Positions 8,203 to 16,380 are shown, counted from the stretch's first letter. The stretch is DNA of 39,988 nucleotides from Prevotella sp. (GCA_003483565.1 DMYZ01000196.1:1-39988); one strand, 5' to 3'. The notes: generated from the sequence alone by a model not told the origin. Made by a program: numbers and translations.

Positions 8203-8682
8203 TTAAAAATGTTTTACAGCCCGGTCCATGTCTCTTCGATCCTGTTTTTCGCGAAGAGTCTGCCGCTTGTCATATTCTTTTTTACCTTTAGCCAAAGCAA
8301 TATTCACCTTAGCTCGTCCATGCTCATCAATAAAGAGAAGTGTTGGAACAATAGTGAAGCCTACATCCTTAGTTGCTTCCTGCAGTTTACGTATTTCTTT
8401 CTTAGTCAGCAGTAGTTTACGATCCCGACGGGAATTGACATTACTAAATGATCCATAAAAATAAGGCGCGACATACATGCCTTTTATCCATATTTCGCCA
8501 TCAATGATGTAGCAATAAGTATCTACAAGAGAAGCTTTCCCTGCACGAATAGATTTTATCTCCGTACCAGTCAGGACAATGCCCGCACAAAAGGTATCAA
8601 CATAAAAGTATTCAAAAGAGGCCTTTTTATTCTTGATCTGTATAGAATTATGCTTAGATATATTAGAATCTTGTTTTTTCAT
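8203..8682 (-). CDS. smpB: SmpB, tmRNA-binding protein
   Basis: SmpB binds tmRNA (SsrA) and delivers it to stalled ribosomes for trans-translation. The 159-residue protein has the OB-fold core (FCAGIVLTGTEIKSIRAGKAS, then GEIWIKGMYVAPY) and the basic C-terminal tail (GKKEYDKRQTLREKQDRRD) that enters the mRNA channel. The N-terminal 15 residues are a variable extension. Its ATG overlaps the TGA of the upstream DUF4375 gene in an ATGA arrangement, suggesting translational coupling. metH follows. No ssrA gene is seen in the window. Confidence 0.97.
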   Translation of the reverse strand: MKKQDSNISKHNSIQIKNKKASFEYFYVDTFCAGIVLTGTEIKSIRAGKASLVDTYCYIIDGEIWIKGMYVAPYFYGSFSNVNSRRDRKLLLTKKEIRKLQEATKDVGFTIVPTLLFIDEHGRAKVNIALAKGKKEYDKRQTLREKQDRRDMDRAVKHF

Positions 8683-9185
8683 TCTGTAATAATAGTTGCA
8701 AAGTTATCTATATACCCGTCAATATAATGTGCCACAGCAGAAGTCCATTGCTCTTCATGCTCTATGAAAGCATCATCATAGTCATCAAATTCACTCATCT
8801 GCTCATAGAGGACCATGAACTCTTCATCGGAACACTCACGCTCTATGACATTCTTGTGTTTATTATAACTTTTATGAGCATGACGAATAAGACTGCAGAG
8901 TTCCTCCAGCCCCCACTCTCGGAAAGCTTTATCTGTTGGATTGATGAAAATAAATCCACCATATCCATTATGAATAAGTTGGATAAATCCACCGTCCATG
9001 ACCTCCCCATGAAGAATATTCCAGGCAAGAAGAGTGATCTGATCTGAATTAAGTTGTTGCATGATCTCAACGGTAAGCTCTCCACCAATAGCGTTCTGGA
9101 TAGCATTAACGAAAACCTGTACGAATTCATCCATATCCCCGGCAGCCTTACGCAAAGCCGCATCTTTTATTTTTACTTCTATCAT
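8679..9185 (-). CDS. DUF4375 (DMP19-like) domain protein
   Basis: This is a 168-residue acidic, mostly helical cytoplasmic protein from the ATG at 9183-9185. A longer frame is open up to 9260, but the promoter -7 box (9204-9211) falls inside that part, so the shorter form is preferred. The segment TLLAWNILHGEVMDGGFIQL with a following NGYGGF resembles the DUF4375/DMP19 family, whose members have been proposed to mimic DNA surfaces. That function is not established here. The C-terminus is rich in aspartate and glutamate (SEFDDYDDAFIEHEEQW). Its stop overlaps the smpB start by 4 nt. It heads the smpB-metH-HAD operon. Confidence 0.8.
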   Translation of the reverse strand: MIEVKIKDAALRKAAGDMDEFVQVFVNAIQNAIGGELTVEIMQQLNSDQITLLAWNILHGEVMDGGFIQLIHNGYGGFIFINPTDKAFREWGLEELCSLIRHAHKSYNKHKNVIERECSDEEFMVLYEQMSEFDDYDDAFIEHEEQWTSAVAHYIDGYIDNFATIITE

Positions 9186-9203
9186 AAATGCTATTTTTAT
9201 TTG

Positions 9204-9234
9204 CAAAGATAATAGAAAATCAAGACAACCCAAA
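9204..9234 (-). promoter_or_regulatory. Promoter of the DUF4375-smpB-metH-HAD operon
   Basis: On the minus strand TTTG (9231-9234), a 19-nt spacer and TATCTTTG (9204-9211) lie 18 nt before the DUF4375 ATG. It is divergent from the DUF5103 promoter about 30 bp away. Confidence 0.75.
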
Positions 9235-9264
9235 GAAAATACTGAAAAAGAAAATATCAATTAC

Positions 9265-9295
9265 TTTGAAATAAGGAACAATTACTGTACTTTTG
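9265..9295 (+). promoter_or_regulatory. Promoter of the DUF5103 gene
   Basis: TTTG (9265-9268), a 19-nt spacer and TACTTTTG (9288-9295) lie 31 nt upstream of the ATG at 9327. The fit to the Bacteroidetes -33/-7 pattern is good. Confidence 0.75.
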
Positions 9296-9326
9296 CAAAA
9301 GCATTATTGATTAATTCCATTATAGC

Positions 9327-10583
9327 ATGAAATATCATTACTATCATTTTTTCCTTTTTTCATGTCTTATGCTCTTGCTTTTCCCCTTTTCAGCAAAAGC
9401 TCAGCGTAATAAGATCTATTCTGACAGTATTGCATCCTTACAAGTTGTGATGAACGATAACTGGCAAGAGATGCCAATTATAAAGCTTAATACGGACGAT
9501 GTAATAAACATTGATTTTGACGATTTCACCCATTCTTATCATCGGTATGCATATAAGATAGAACATTGCGATGCTGACTGGTCTGTATCACAAGGCATTT
9601 TCTCCAGTGATTACATAGAAGGATTTGCAGAAAATAATGTTATTGAAGACTTTGAAGAGTCAATTAACACCACAAATCTTTATTCTCATTATCATTTCCA
9701 AATACCTGATGACAATGTAAAATTAAAACTAAGCGGTAACTATAAAGTAACGGTATATGATATGGACAATAGTAATCAGCCAATCTTTACAGCTTGCTTC
9801 ATGGTTGTAGAACCGTTGATGGCAATAGGCCTGAATGTCACAACACAAACAGATATTGACACAAATCTCTCACACCAGCAATTGGGCATGGTTCTTAATT
9901 ATGGTAATTTGAAGGTCACGGATTATCTGTCACAGATAAAAACGGTGGTATTACAGAATGGGAGATATGACAATGCTGTATATAATACTAAACCACAGTT
10001 TGTTAAATTGGATGGATTAGAGTGGATACATAACTCTGATTTGATTTTCTCCGGTAATAATGAATATCATAAATTCGAGATGCTTGATGTAAGCCATCCA
10101 ACAATGGGAGTAGAAAACATCAACTGGGATGGAATATATTATAATGCATACATCTGGCCTAATGAGCCAAGACCAAACTACGATTATGACGAATCCGCTA
10201 ACGGAGGCTTTTTGATCCGCAACAGCGACAACAGAAATATCTCAACAACATGTGATTACTTGCAAGTTCACTTTAAACTAATATCACCACAGGCTGATGG
10301 TGATGTCTATTTAAATGGCAACTGGACTCACGACTCTTTCCTGCAAAAATATAAGATGGATTATGATCAGGCTGGTAAATTCTACTATTCAACAGTTCTT
10401 CTGAAACAAGGTTACTACAGTTATCAATATCTTGTTCTCCATCCTGACGGGACAACAGCGGGAGTCCCATCAGAAGGAAATTTCTATCAGACAAAAAACA
10501 AATATCAGGCTCTTATCTACTATCGTGATTCTAATGGAAGGTATGATCAACTCGTCGGATATAAAGAAATTCAAATAAAATAG
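9327..10583 (+). CDS. DUF5103 protein, type IX secretion system plug family
   Basis: This is a 418-residue secreted protein. A signal peptide is clear (hydrophobic stretch 7-22, cleavage near SAKAQ). After it come a beta-rich N-terminal part (RNKIYSDSIASLQVV, CDADWSVSQGIFSSDYIEGF), a central DUF5103 region and a C-terminal CBM48/Ig-like stretch (HFKLISPQADGDVYLNGNW, ending YKEIQIK). DUF5103 includes the Plug protein that caps the SprA translocon of the type IX secretion system in Flavobacterium. The family is wider than T9SS-positive species, so this supports T9SS but does not prove it. The gene is monocistronic between its own promoter and the GH2 promoter, with no frameshift. Confidence 0.82.
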   Translation: MKYHYYHFFLFSCLMLLLFPFSAKAQRNKIYSDSIASLQVVMNDNWQEMPIIKLNTDDVINIDFDDFTHSYHRYAYKIEHCDADWSVSQGIFSSDYIEGFAENNVIEDFEESINTTNLYSHYHFQIPDDNVKLKLSGNYKVTVYDMDNSNQPIFTACFMVVEPLMAIGLNVTTQTDIDTNLSHQQLGMVLNYGNLKVTDYLSQIKTVVLQNGRYDNAVYNTKPQFVKLDGLEWIHNSDLIFSGNNEYHKFEMLDVSHPTMGVENINWDGIYYNAYIWPNEPRPNYDYDESANGGFLIRNSDNRNISTTCDYLQVHFKLISPQADGDVYLNGNWTHDSFLQKYKMDYDQAGKFYYSTVLLKQGYYSYQYLVLHPDGTTAGVPSEGNFYQTKNKYQALIYYRDSNGRYDQLVGYKEIQIK

Positions 10584-10648
10584 TATGTATTGGCTCTATT
10601 TACGGGTATAAATATCAAAAAACAAAGACCCTAATCAGAAACAAATAT

Positions 10649-10656
10649 TACTTTTG
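10649..10656 (+). promoter_or_regulatory. Candidate -7 box for the GH2 gene
   Basis: TACTTTTG fits TAnnTTTG, 41 nt before the ATG at 10698. No TTTG is seen at the expected -33 position, so activity may depend on an activator. Confidence 0.5.
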
Positions 10657-10697
10657 CAAAATAACATACCTGATTAATAAATACATCTCCAATTTAC

Positions 10698-13094
10698 ATG
10701 AAAAGAATTTTTCTGATATTATGTGCTTTTATCTGCTGTTTGATGGCTCAAGCTACAGATTCTCCCAGACAAAACATTAATTTTGATTTCGGATGGAAAT
10801 TTCATCTGGGACATATCAATATAAATAGTATTGACACGGTTACAGAATGGCGTAACATAGATGTACCTCACGATTTTCAAATCGAAGAACCTTGGGTAGT
10901 ACCGGGGAAAAACGAGAAGGCTGATCATTCAGATGCAGCTTCAAATGTTAAAAGTCGTTTATCTGCACGTGGTTTCAAAGAAATGGGCGAAGGATGGTAT
11001 CGCAAGTCTTTTACCCCTTCCATCTCTTTAAAGGGCAAGAGAATACTCATTGATTTTGACGGCATTATGTATATCGGCGATGTGTATGTCAATGGAAAGC
11101 TTGTTGGTGGCACCGATTATGGCTATGTCGGATTCGAATGTGATATCTCTAATGAACTCAAATATGGTGAGCCCAACGATATTGTAGTTCGTGCCAGCAC
11201 TAGTGGTGCAGACAATTCCAGATGGTATACAGGAGGAGGACTTTTCCGGGATGTACATATCATCGTTACAGATCCTGACCTTTTTTTTGTCCGCCATCCT
11301 TTATATATCACTACAGTAGACAACCGTCTGATTAAAGTACAAGCAGAAGTTGCCAATTATACTAAACAAGATATTGTAACCCTAAAAGAACGTATCCTTG
11401 ACGCACAAGGAAATATGGTTGCAGAAAGCAGAAAAGATTATCCTTTCTCTCACCGCATGAGAACAAATGAACTCCAGCTAGACTCCTTTAACATTACCAA
11501 TCCACACTTATGGGATTGCAATGATCCATATCTTTATACCGCAGAAGTTACGTTATATGATCAAAACGGAAATATAAAGGATATTACTACACAAAGCTTT
11601 GGCATCCGCACTATTGAGATAGGACCAGACTTTGGTCTGAAGCTAAATGGAAAAAAAGTATTGCTTAAAGGCATCGCTAATCATCATACATTAGGCGCAC
11701 TTGGAGCAGCGGCTTATCCGAGAGCAATCGAAAAACGGCTAAGGCTGCTGAAAAGCTTTGGGTTCAACCACATAAGGACTTCACATAATCCGTATAGTGA
11801 AAGTTTTCTCAATCTCTGTGACAAACTTGGATTTCTTGTCGTTGATGAATTATATGACAAATGGCTTACTCAATATGCGGGAGGAAGAACTCCATGGCTC
11901 AATATTTGGTCATACGACCTGCCAGAATGGATTAAACGGGATCGCAACCATCCATCCGTTGTAATGTGGAGTTTAGGAAATGAACTGCAAACCTATGGCA
12001 ACCTTCCTTTTAACGATTGGGGAGTAACACCTTATAAGATGATGTATCCCGTACTGAAAAGATATGATAATACTAGAAAAGTAACCGTTGCCATGCACCC
12101 AAGAGGCAGAAACTGGGAAACAGATTCACTCCCTTGCAACTTGGCAATGATCACTGATGTACAGGCTTACAATTATCGGTATATGTATTTCCCTGGTGAC
12201 CACAAGAGATTTCCATGGATGACTTTTTATCAGAGCGAGGCAAATACTACAATGATGGGACCCAACTTCTTCAGCATGAACTTAAATAAAGTCATCGGAC
12301 TGGCTTACTGGGGACAGATTGACTATCTTGGAGAATCTATGGGATGGCCTGCCAAAGGCTGGGATCAAGGAAGCTTTGATATATCTCTGCAGCCTAAACC
12401 TATCGCCTATCTATTAAAAAGCATGTTTATGCCAGACACGCCGACTATACATATTGGCATTGTAGATCAAGCTGCGAACCAGACTGAATGGAATGGGATT
12501 AAGTTTAATAATGAGGAAATGACTGATCATTGGAATCGCACACCAGGAAGAAAATATAATATTAATGTATACAGCAATTGTGAAAAAGTTGCTCTCATAA
12601 TTAATGGCAAAATGGTTGCTGAACAACAAAACACGAAGGATCCTGCTCATCGTGATAAATTCATGTTCAAAAATATAGAATATAAACCTGGATACATTAA
12701 AGCTGTCGGATATAACAACCATAAAGAGGTGGCTTCTTTTAAATCCGAGACAACAAGTAAGGCTACAAAACTCAAGCTTATTGCTGATCAGGAAATATGG
12801 AAAGCAGACGGACTAGACTTAATGCATATTCGCATCCATGCCGTCGACAGCAAAGGTAGAAGAGTTCCTATGGCTAATAATAAATTGACATTTAATATCG
12901 AAGGTGATGCGAGGATTGTTGCTGTGGATAACGGCAACATTCGTTCCAATGAAATGTTTGTCGGCAACGAGCGATGCCTCTATCAAGGTTCTGCTCTCGT
13001 GATTTTAAGAGCCGGACGGACTTCTTCAAAGATAACACTAACAGTTAAAGCAGACGGCTTTAAAACTCAAAGAATAAAGCTTAAGACACTTTAA
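10698..13094 (+). CDS. Secreted glycoside hydrolase family 2 enzyme (beta-galactosidase-like)
   Basis: This 798-residue enzyme carries a signal peptide (MKRIFLILCAFICCLMAQAT). Domain order is a jelly-roll sugar-binding domain (about 25-190), an Ig-like domain (195-305) and a TIM barrel (310-600). A DUF4982-type segment and a C-terminal Ig-like domain follow. GH2 signatures include WYRKSF, RWYTGGGLFRDV, IRTSHNPYS and VVDELYDKW. The predicted acid/base is Glu429 (SLGNEL) and the predicted nucleophile Glu514 (YQSEA). GH2 members cut beta-galactosides, beta-mannosides or beta-glucuronides; the overall plan suggests exo-acting beta-galactosidase, but specificity is not settled. The signal peptide directs it to the periplasm. 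GH105 and CE12 genes elsewhere suggest a shared role in pectin side-chain removal. Confidence 0.9.
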   Translation: MKRIFLILCAFICCLMAQATDSPRQNINFDFGWKFHLGHININSIDTVTEWRNIDVPHDFQIEEPWVVPGKNEKADHSDAASNVKSRLSARGFKEMGEGWYRKSFTPSISLKGKRILIDFDGIMYIGDVYVNGKLVGGTDYGYVGFECDISNELKYGEPNDIVVRASTSGADNSRWYTGGGLFRDVHIIVTDPDLFFVRHPLYITTVDNRLIKVQAEVANYTKQDIVTLKERILDAQGNMVAESRKDYPFSHRMRTNELQLDSFNITNPHLWDCNDPYLYTAEVTLYDQNGNIKDITTQSFGIRTIEIGPDFGLKLNGKKVLLKGIANHHTLGALGAAAYPRAIEKRLRLLKSFGFNHIRTSHNPYSESFLNLCDKLGFLVVDELYDKWLTQYAGGRTPWLNIWSYDLPEWIKRDRNHPSVVMWSLGNELQTYGNLPFNDWGVTPYKMMYPVLKRYDNTRKVTVAMHPRGRNWETDSLPCNLAMITDVQAYNYRYMYFPGDHKRFPWMTFYQSEANTTMMGPNFFSMNLNKVIGLAYWGQIDYLGESMGWPAKGWDQGSFDISLQPKPIAYLLKSMFMPDTPTIHIGIVDQAANQTEWNGIKFNNEEMTDHWNRTPGRKYNINVYSNCEKVALIINGKMVAEQQNTKDPAHRDKFMFKNIEYKPGYIKAVGYNNHKEVASFKSETTSKATKLKLIADQEIWKADGLDLMHIRIHAVDSKGRRVPMANNKLTFNIEGDARIVAVDNGNIRSNEMFVGNERCLYQGSALVILRAGRTSSKITLTVKADGFKTQRIKLKTL

Positions 13095-13250
13095 AGGAGA
13101 ACTCAATATGCTAAAATTCATGAGCAGACATTTTTCACATTAGCTGATATATCTTCTATAAGCAACTCGCTAGGCAAATGATGCTCTTCTGTTAACAATA
13201 TAATCATATATAAAAAAGTATTGTTCCACAACTTTAAATAATCCATATAA

Positions 13251-13295
13251 AAACCCGAAGGCTAATCTATTTTCAAGATCTGTTCCTCCGGGTTT
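13251..13295. terminator. Bidirectional terminator between GH2 and perR
   Basis: AAACCCGAAGG (13251-13261) pairs with CCTCCGGGTTT (13285-13295) with one mismatch and a 23-nt loop. The minus strand continues with T residues after the stem. It lies 53 nt past the perR stop and about 155 nt past the GH2 stop, so it can serve both convergent genes. Confidence 0.65.
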
Positions 13296-13347
13296 ATAAA
13301 GTTATTCCATACAATAAATTGCATAAAATATGCCTTAAATATTGATT

Positions 13348-13785
13348 CTAATTTTTTGTTTTTTCTTCTTTAGCAGCACACTCTTTGCAGATACCTCGAT
13401 AATACAACTGCTCTTCTTCAACAATATTCCCATCAACGACTTTCGTTCCCTTTACTATTGGAGCCGTTTCGTCAAACAAATCATAAACTTTACCGCAACG
13501 CTTACAAAAGAAATGGACATGCGGTTCTGTGTTTCCATCATAGCACACACGATGATCATCTATGGTCAGCATCTGAGCTGCATCATGTTCAGAAAAAAGA
13601 CGCAAAGTACTATATACTGTTGTTTTACTTAATGTCGGTATTTCATGACATAGTCCCTGGTATACGTCATCAACAGTAGGATGAATAGGATTTTCAAGCA
13701 GAAATTCCATTATTGCCATACGCTGAACTGACGGCCTTACTCCGTGTTCTGCAAGGCGTTTATAAGCCTCGTCTCGCATTTTCAT
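13348..13785 (-). CDS. perR: PerR-type Fur-family regulator
   Basis: This 145-residue protein has a winged-helix N-terminal domain (GVRPSVQRMAIMEFL, LSKTTVYSTLRLF) and a C-terminal dimerisation domain. The structural zinc site is Cys94/Cys97 and Cys133/Cys136. The regulatory metal set matches B. subtilis PerR residue for residue with a shift of two: His35, Asp83, His89, His91 and Asp102 for PerR His37, Asp85, His91, His93 and Asp104. The aspartate at the last position is the known mark of peroxide-sensing PerR rather than Fur. It therefore likely represses oxidative-stress genes until H2O2 oxidises a metal-bound histidine. It has its own promoter with a long inverted repeat immediately upstream. 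Confidence 0.9.
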   Translation of the reverse strand: MKMRDEAYKRLAEHGVRPSVQRMAIMEFLLENPIHPTVDDVYQGLCHEIPTLSKTTVYSTLRLFSEHDAAQMLTIDDHRVCYDGNTEPHVHFFCKRCGKVYDLFDETAPIVKGTKVVDGNIVEEEQLYYRGICKECAAKEEKTKN

Positions 13786-13808
13786 ATTTTATTTTTTTTA
13801 ATTTGGTG

Positions 13809-13840
13809 CAAATATAAGAAATAGTTTGTTATAAAGCAAA
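13809..13840 (-). promoter_or_regulatory. Promoter of perR
   Basis: On the minus strand TTTG (13837-13840), a 20-nt spacer and TATATTTG (13809-13816) lie 23 nt before the perR ATG. It is one of the best matches in the window. Confidence 0.78.
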
Positions 13841-13844
13841 TGAA

Positions 13845-13884
13845 ATTGAATAAATTACAAAAATATTAATGTAATTTATTCAAT
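13845..13884. repeat. 15-bp perfect inverted repeat upstream of perR / downstream of CE12 esterase
   Basis: Arms 13845-13859 and 13870-13884 pair perfectly around a 10-nt loop. The stem is almost all A/T. It ends 4 nt from the perR -33 element and begins about 40 nt after the esterase stop codon. It may be the esterase terminator or an operator for perR. Confidence 0.7.
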
Positions 13885-13922
13885 AAATAAATACTTTTAA
13901 ATATCAGAAGACCAATAAACAT

Positions 13923-14921
13923 TTATTTAATGATCTTCACAGAGGAGTACATTACAAATTTAATGTTCTTTCCTATAGGGACAACAGGCTTTCTCCAGGT
14001 TCCATCAAGAATTAAAATCTGTATTTTTTTTCCAGCAGGCACAGCCTTAACAGCCTCCTGCAGATTCATGAAATTACCTCTCCCCTGAGCGGATACCACA
14101 TAATCGTAATGGCGCACATACTTCTTCAATTCCGGGATCTGCCTGCCAACAGCATCAGCCAAAGCATTGGCTATAATATGCGCCCCATTATAGTTATAAT
14201 GTGTATTATCCTTCTTTCCTTTAGGAACAAGCTTATTTTCAGCAGGAAGAAACCACATATGAAGTTTTCGGCTCCCTATCACTCCCATTCCTTGTTCTAT
14301 ATCATGTGTTATTTTATTAGCATTGATAAAAGGGACATTCATTTCTCTTGCAATTTTTGCAGGTACATCTTTATACGCCCCATGGGTATCTATAAGTGTA
14401 TCACTTGTAATCGTCTCATTCCCATCATAAAAAGTACTGCGAAGTCTTTCATCATCAACAGAATCTAACCTAGCAGACCAGAAACAACGACGAACGACAC
14501 AATTAAATAATACAGGTACTCCTTTACGCTCCCGCGTCTCTTTTACAAAACGACGGAGGTTAGCATCAAAAGTTGACCCGACTTGTGTATAGCGGCGAGG
14601 ATCTTTACTCTTCTCATCATTATGACCGAATTCGATGAATACATAATCACCAGGCTTAATTTTATCGAGAACCTTTTGCCACTTTCCCTCATCAATAAAA
14701 CTCTTAGTAGATTCACCATTAACAGCATGATTATCTACAAGAATATCTTCTGTAAAACATCCCTGAAAGACCATACCCCAACCACGTTCTGGATTTGTTG
14801 TCGGATGCAATTTCTCAGCGGCAGTAGAATCGCCAATAATAAAAATGGTTGTCTGATGCTTACTCGATGTAAGAACAAGAATAATAGACAGCAAACTAAG
14901 CAGTCGAATTATTTTCTTCAT
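13923..14921 (-). CDS. Rhamnogalacturonan acetylesterase-like SGNH hydrolase (CE12) with a truncated CE8 stub
   Basis: This secreted 332-residue protein has an N-terminal signal (IIRLLSLLSIILVLTSS). The SGNH esterase fold follows, with catalytic Ser32 (GDSTAA), block II NGES, block III FGHND and Asp238/His241 (DNTHYN). This is the CE12 pattern of enzymes that remove acetyl groups from rhamnogalacturonan. From residue 272 (DYVVSAQGRGNFMNLQEAVK, then AVPAGKKI) it looks like the first 60 residues of a CE8 pectin methylesterase, but it ends at SSVKIIK, before any CE8 catalytic residues. Fused CE12-CE8 proteins are expected to be near 570 residues or more. The ATG lies 1 nt after the hisS stop, an odd partner for a secreted esterase. 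Confidence 0.85.
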   Translation of the reverse strand: MKKIIRLLSLLSIILVLTSSKHQTTIFIIGDSTAAEKLHPTTNPERGWGMVFQGCFTEDILVDNHAVNGESTKSFIDEGKWQKVLDKIKPGDYVFIEFGHNDEKSKDPRRYTQVGSTFDANLRRFVKETRERKGVPVLFNCVVRRCFWSARLDSVDDERLRSTFYDGNETITSDTLIDTHGAYKDVPAKIAREMNVPFINANKITHDIEQGMGVIGSRKLHMWFLPAENKLVPKGKKDNTHYNYNGAHIIANALADAVGRQIPELKKYVRHYDYVVSAQGRGNFMNLQEAVKAVPAGKKIQILILDGTWRKPVVPIGKNIKFVMYSSVKIIK

Positions 14922-14922
14922 A

Positions 14923-16299
14923 TTAAATTACAACACCTTTCTTCACAATGTTGATAAGCTCTTCAGAAGAGACCTGTTTTTGTCCACCTGTCATCATATC
15001 CTTCACCGTAACCTTTCCTGCCTCGATCTCTTTGTCACCAGTAAAAACAACATAAGGAATATTCTTGGCATTGGCATAATTCATCTGCTTTTTCATCTTT
15101 GCATTATCAGGAAAAATTTCTGCACGAATATCTGCATCACGAACTTCTTTCAAGATGGGTAAACTATAGGCTGTTTCCTTATCTCCAAAATTTATGAAAA
15201 ATACTTGCGTAGTATTAATTGTCTCCTTTGGATACAAATCGAGAACATTGAGAACATCATAGATACGGTCAGCACCAAAACTGATACCAACTCCACTAAG
15301 CCCCGGCATCCCGAAAATACCTGTCAGATTGTCATAGCGACCACCACCGGTAATGCTGCCCATTTCTGCATCAAGCGCTTTAACTTCAAAGATTGCACCA
15401 GTGTAATAATTAAGTCCACGAGCAAGGGTCAAGTCTAGTTGAATTTCATTTTCCAGTTTAAAGGTCTTTAAAGTATTTAAAATAAAGGCCACCTCTTCTA
15501 TGCCTTTAAGCCCAAGTTTTGAATCTTTCAATACATCTTTAATAGTAGCTAGTTTCTCATCATTAGTTCCGGACATCTTAAGAATAGGCTGCAACTTAGC
15601 AATAGATTCTTCACATAATCCGTCATTCTTCAATTCCACATTGACATTTTCAAGTCCTATTTTGTCGAGTTTATCAATAGCAACCGTAATGTCAACCATT
15701 TTGTCTGGTGCTCCGATAACCTCTGCGATACCGGCCAGGATCTTACGATTGTTAATCTTAATCTGAACACGAATGCGAAAACGAGTAAACACCTTATCAA
15801 CAATCTGCATCAATTCTACCTCATTGAGCAAAGAGTCAGAACCGACAATATCAGCATCACACTGATAAAATTCACGATAACGACCCTTCTGGGGGCGATC
15901 GGCACGCCACACTGGTTGAATTTGATAACGCTTAAAGGGCAATTGCAATTCATCACGATGCATTACGACATAACGGGCGAAAGGCACAGTAAGGTCATAG
16001 CGAAGTCCCTTTTCACAAAGTTTAGTCTGGAGGCGAAGAACATTGCGTTCCTGCAAATCCTCTTCAGAGACTTTCTTAAGATAGTCTCCTGAATTAAGGA
16101 CTTTAAAAAGCAATTGATCACCTTCCTCTCCATACTTTCCCATTAAAGTATGAAGAGTCTCCATTGCAGGAGTCTCAATCTGCTGAAAACCATAAAGGGA
16201 ATAAACCTCTTTTATAGTATCAAATATATAATTGCGCTTAGCCATTTCTATAGGGCCGAAGTCGCGTGTTCCTTTAGGAATAGATGGTTTTTGAGCCAT
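14923..16299 (-). CDS. hisS: Histidyl-tRNA synthetase
   Basis: This class II synthetase has 458 residues and charges tRNA-His. Motif 1 lies in the N-terminal part (GTRDFGP, GFQQIETPAME). Motif 2 is visible as WRADRPQKGRYREFYQCDAD, and the histidine-binding HisA motif as ARGLNYYTGAIFEV. Motif 3 is GGGRYDNL with GVGISFGADR. The anticodon-binding domain occupies the last 100 residues (VFFINFGDKETAYSLPILKE). The gene follows purA by 104 nt with a large inverted repeat between them, and is followed by the CE12 gene after 1 nt. No clear own promoter is visible, so read-through from purA is likely. Confidence 0.98.
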   Translation of the reverse strand: MAQKPSIPKGTRDFGPIEMAKRNYIFDTIKEVYSLYGFQQIETPAMETLHTLMGKYGEEGDQLLFKVLNSGDYLKKVSEEDLQERNVLRLQTKLCEKGLRYDLTVPFARYVVMHRDELQLPFKRYQIQPVWRADRPQKGRYREFYQCDADIVGSDSLLNEVELMQIVDKVFTRFRIRVQIKINNRKILAGIAEVIGAPDKMVDITVAIDKLDKIGLENVNVELKNDGLCEESIAKLQPILKMSGTNDEKLATIKDVLKDSKLGLKGIEEVAFILNTLKTFKLENEIQLDLTLARGLNYYTGAIFEVKALDAEMGSITGGGRYDNLTGIFGMPGLSGVGISFGADRIYDVLNVLDLYPKETINTTQVFFINFGDKETAYSLPILKEVRDADIRAEIFPDNAKMKKQMNYANAKNIPYVVFTGDKEIEAGKVTVKDMMTGGQKQVSSEELINIVKKGVVI

Positions 16300-16324
16300 A
16301 GATATATGTATTTTTTATCGACAC

Positions 16325-16380
16325 GACAGGCACGAAATACACAAGGTATCCATTTGGACTGCGTGTATTTCATGCCTGTC
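16325..16380. repeat. 18-bp inverted repeat between purA and hisS
   Basis: Arms 16325-16342 and 16363-16380 pair along 18 bp with a single mismatch that is G-U in RNA; the loop is 20 nt. The arms contain CACGAAATACAC and GTGTATTTC. No long U run follows on the minus strand, so a plain terminator is not the obvious reading. Confidence 0.8.

Noticed and set aside
5399..8210. B12 riboswitch before metH
   Set aside because: Only 26 nt separate smpB and metH, and no B12-box-like sequence is present there or before the DUF4375 gene.
9186..9260. Hydrophobic N-terminal extension of the DUF4375 protein that could be read as a signal peptide
   Set aside because: It contains the -33/-7 promoter of the gene, so it should not be transcribed as coding sequence.
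10695..10760. Lipoprotein signal for the GH2 enzyme because of Cys13/Cys14
   Set aside because: The cysteines lie inside the hydrophobic core and lack a proper lipobox. AQA cleavage by signal peptidase I fits better.
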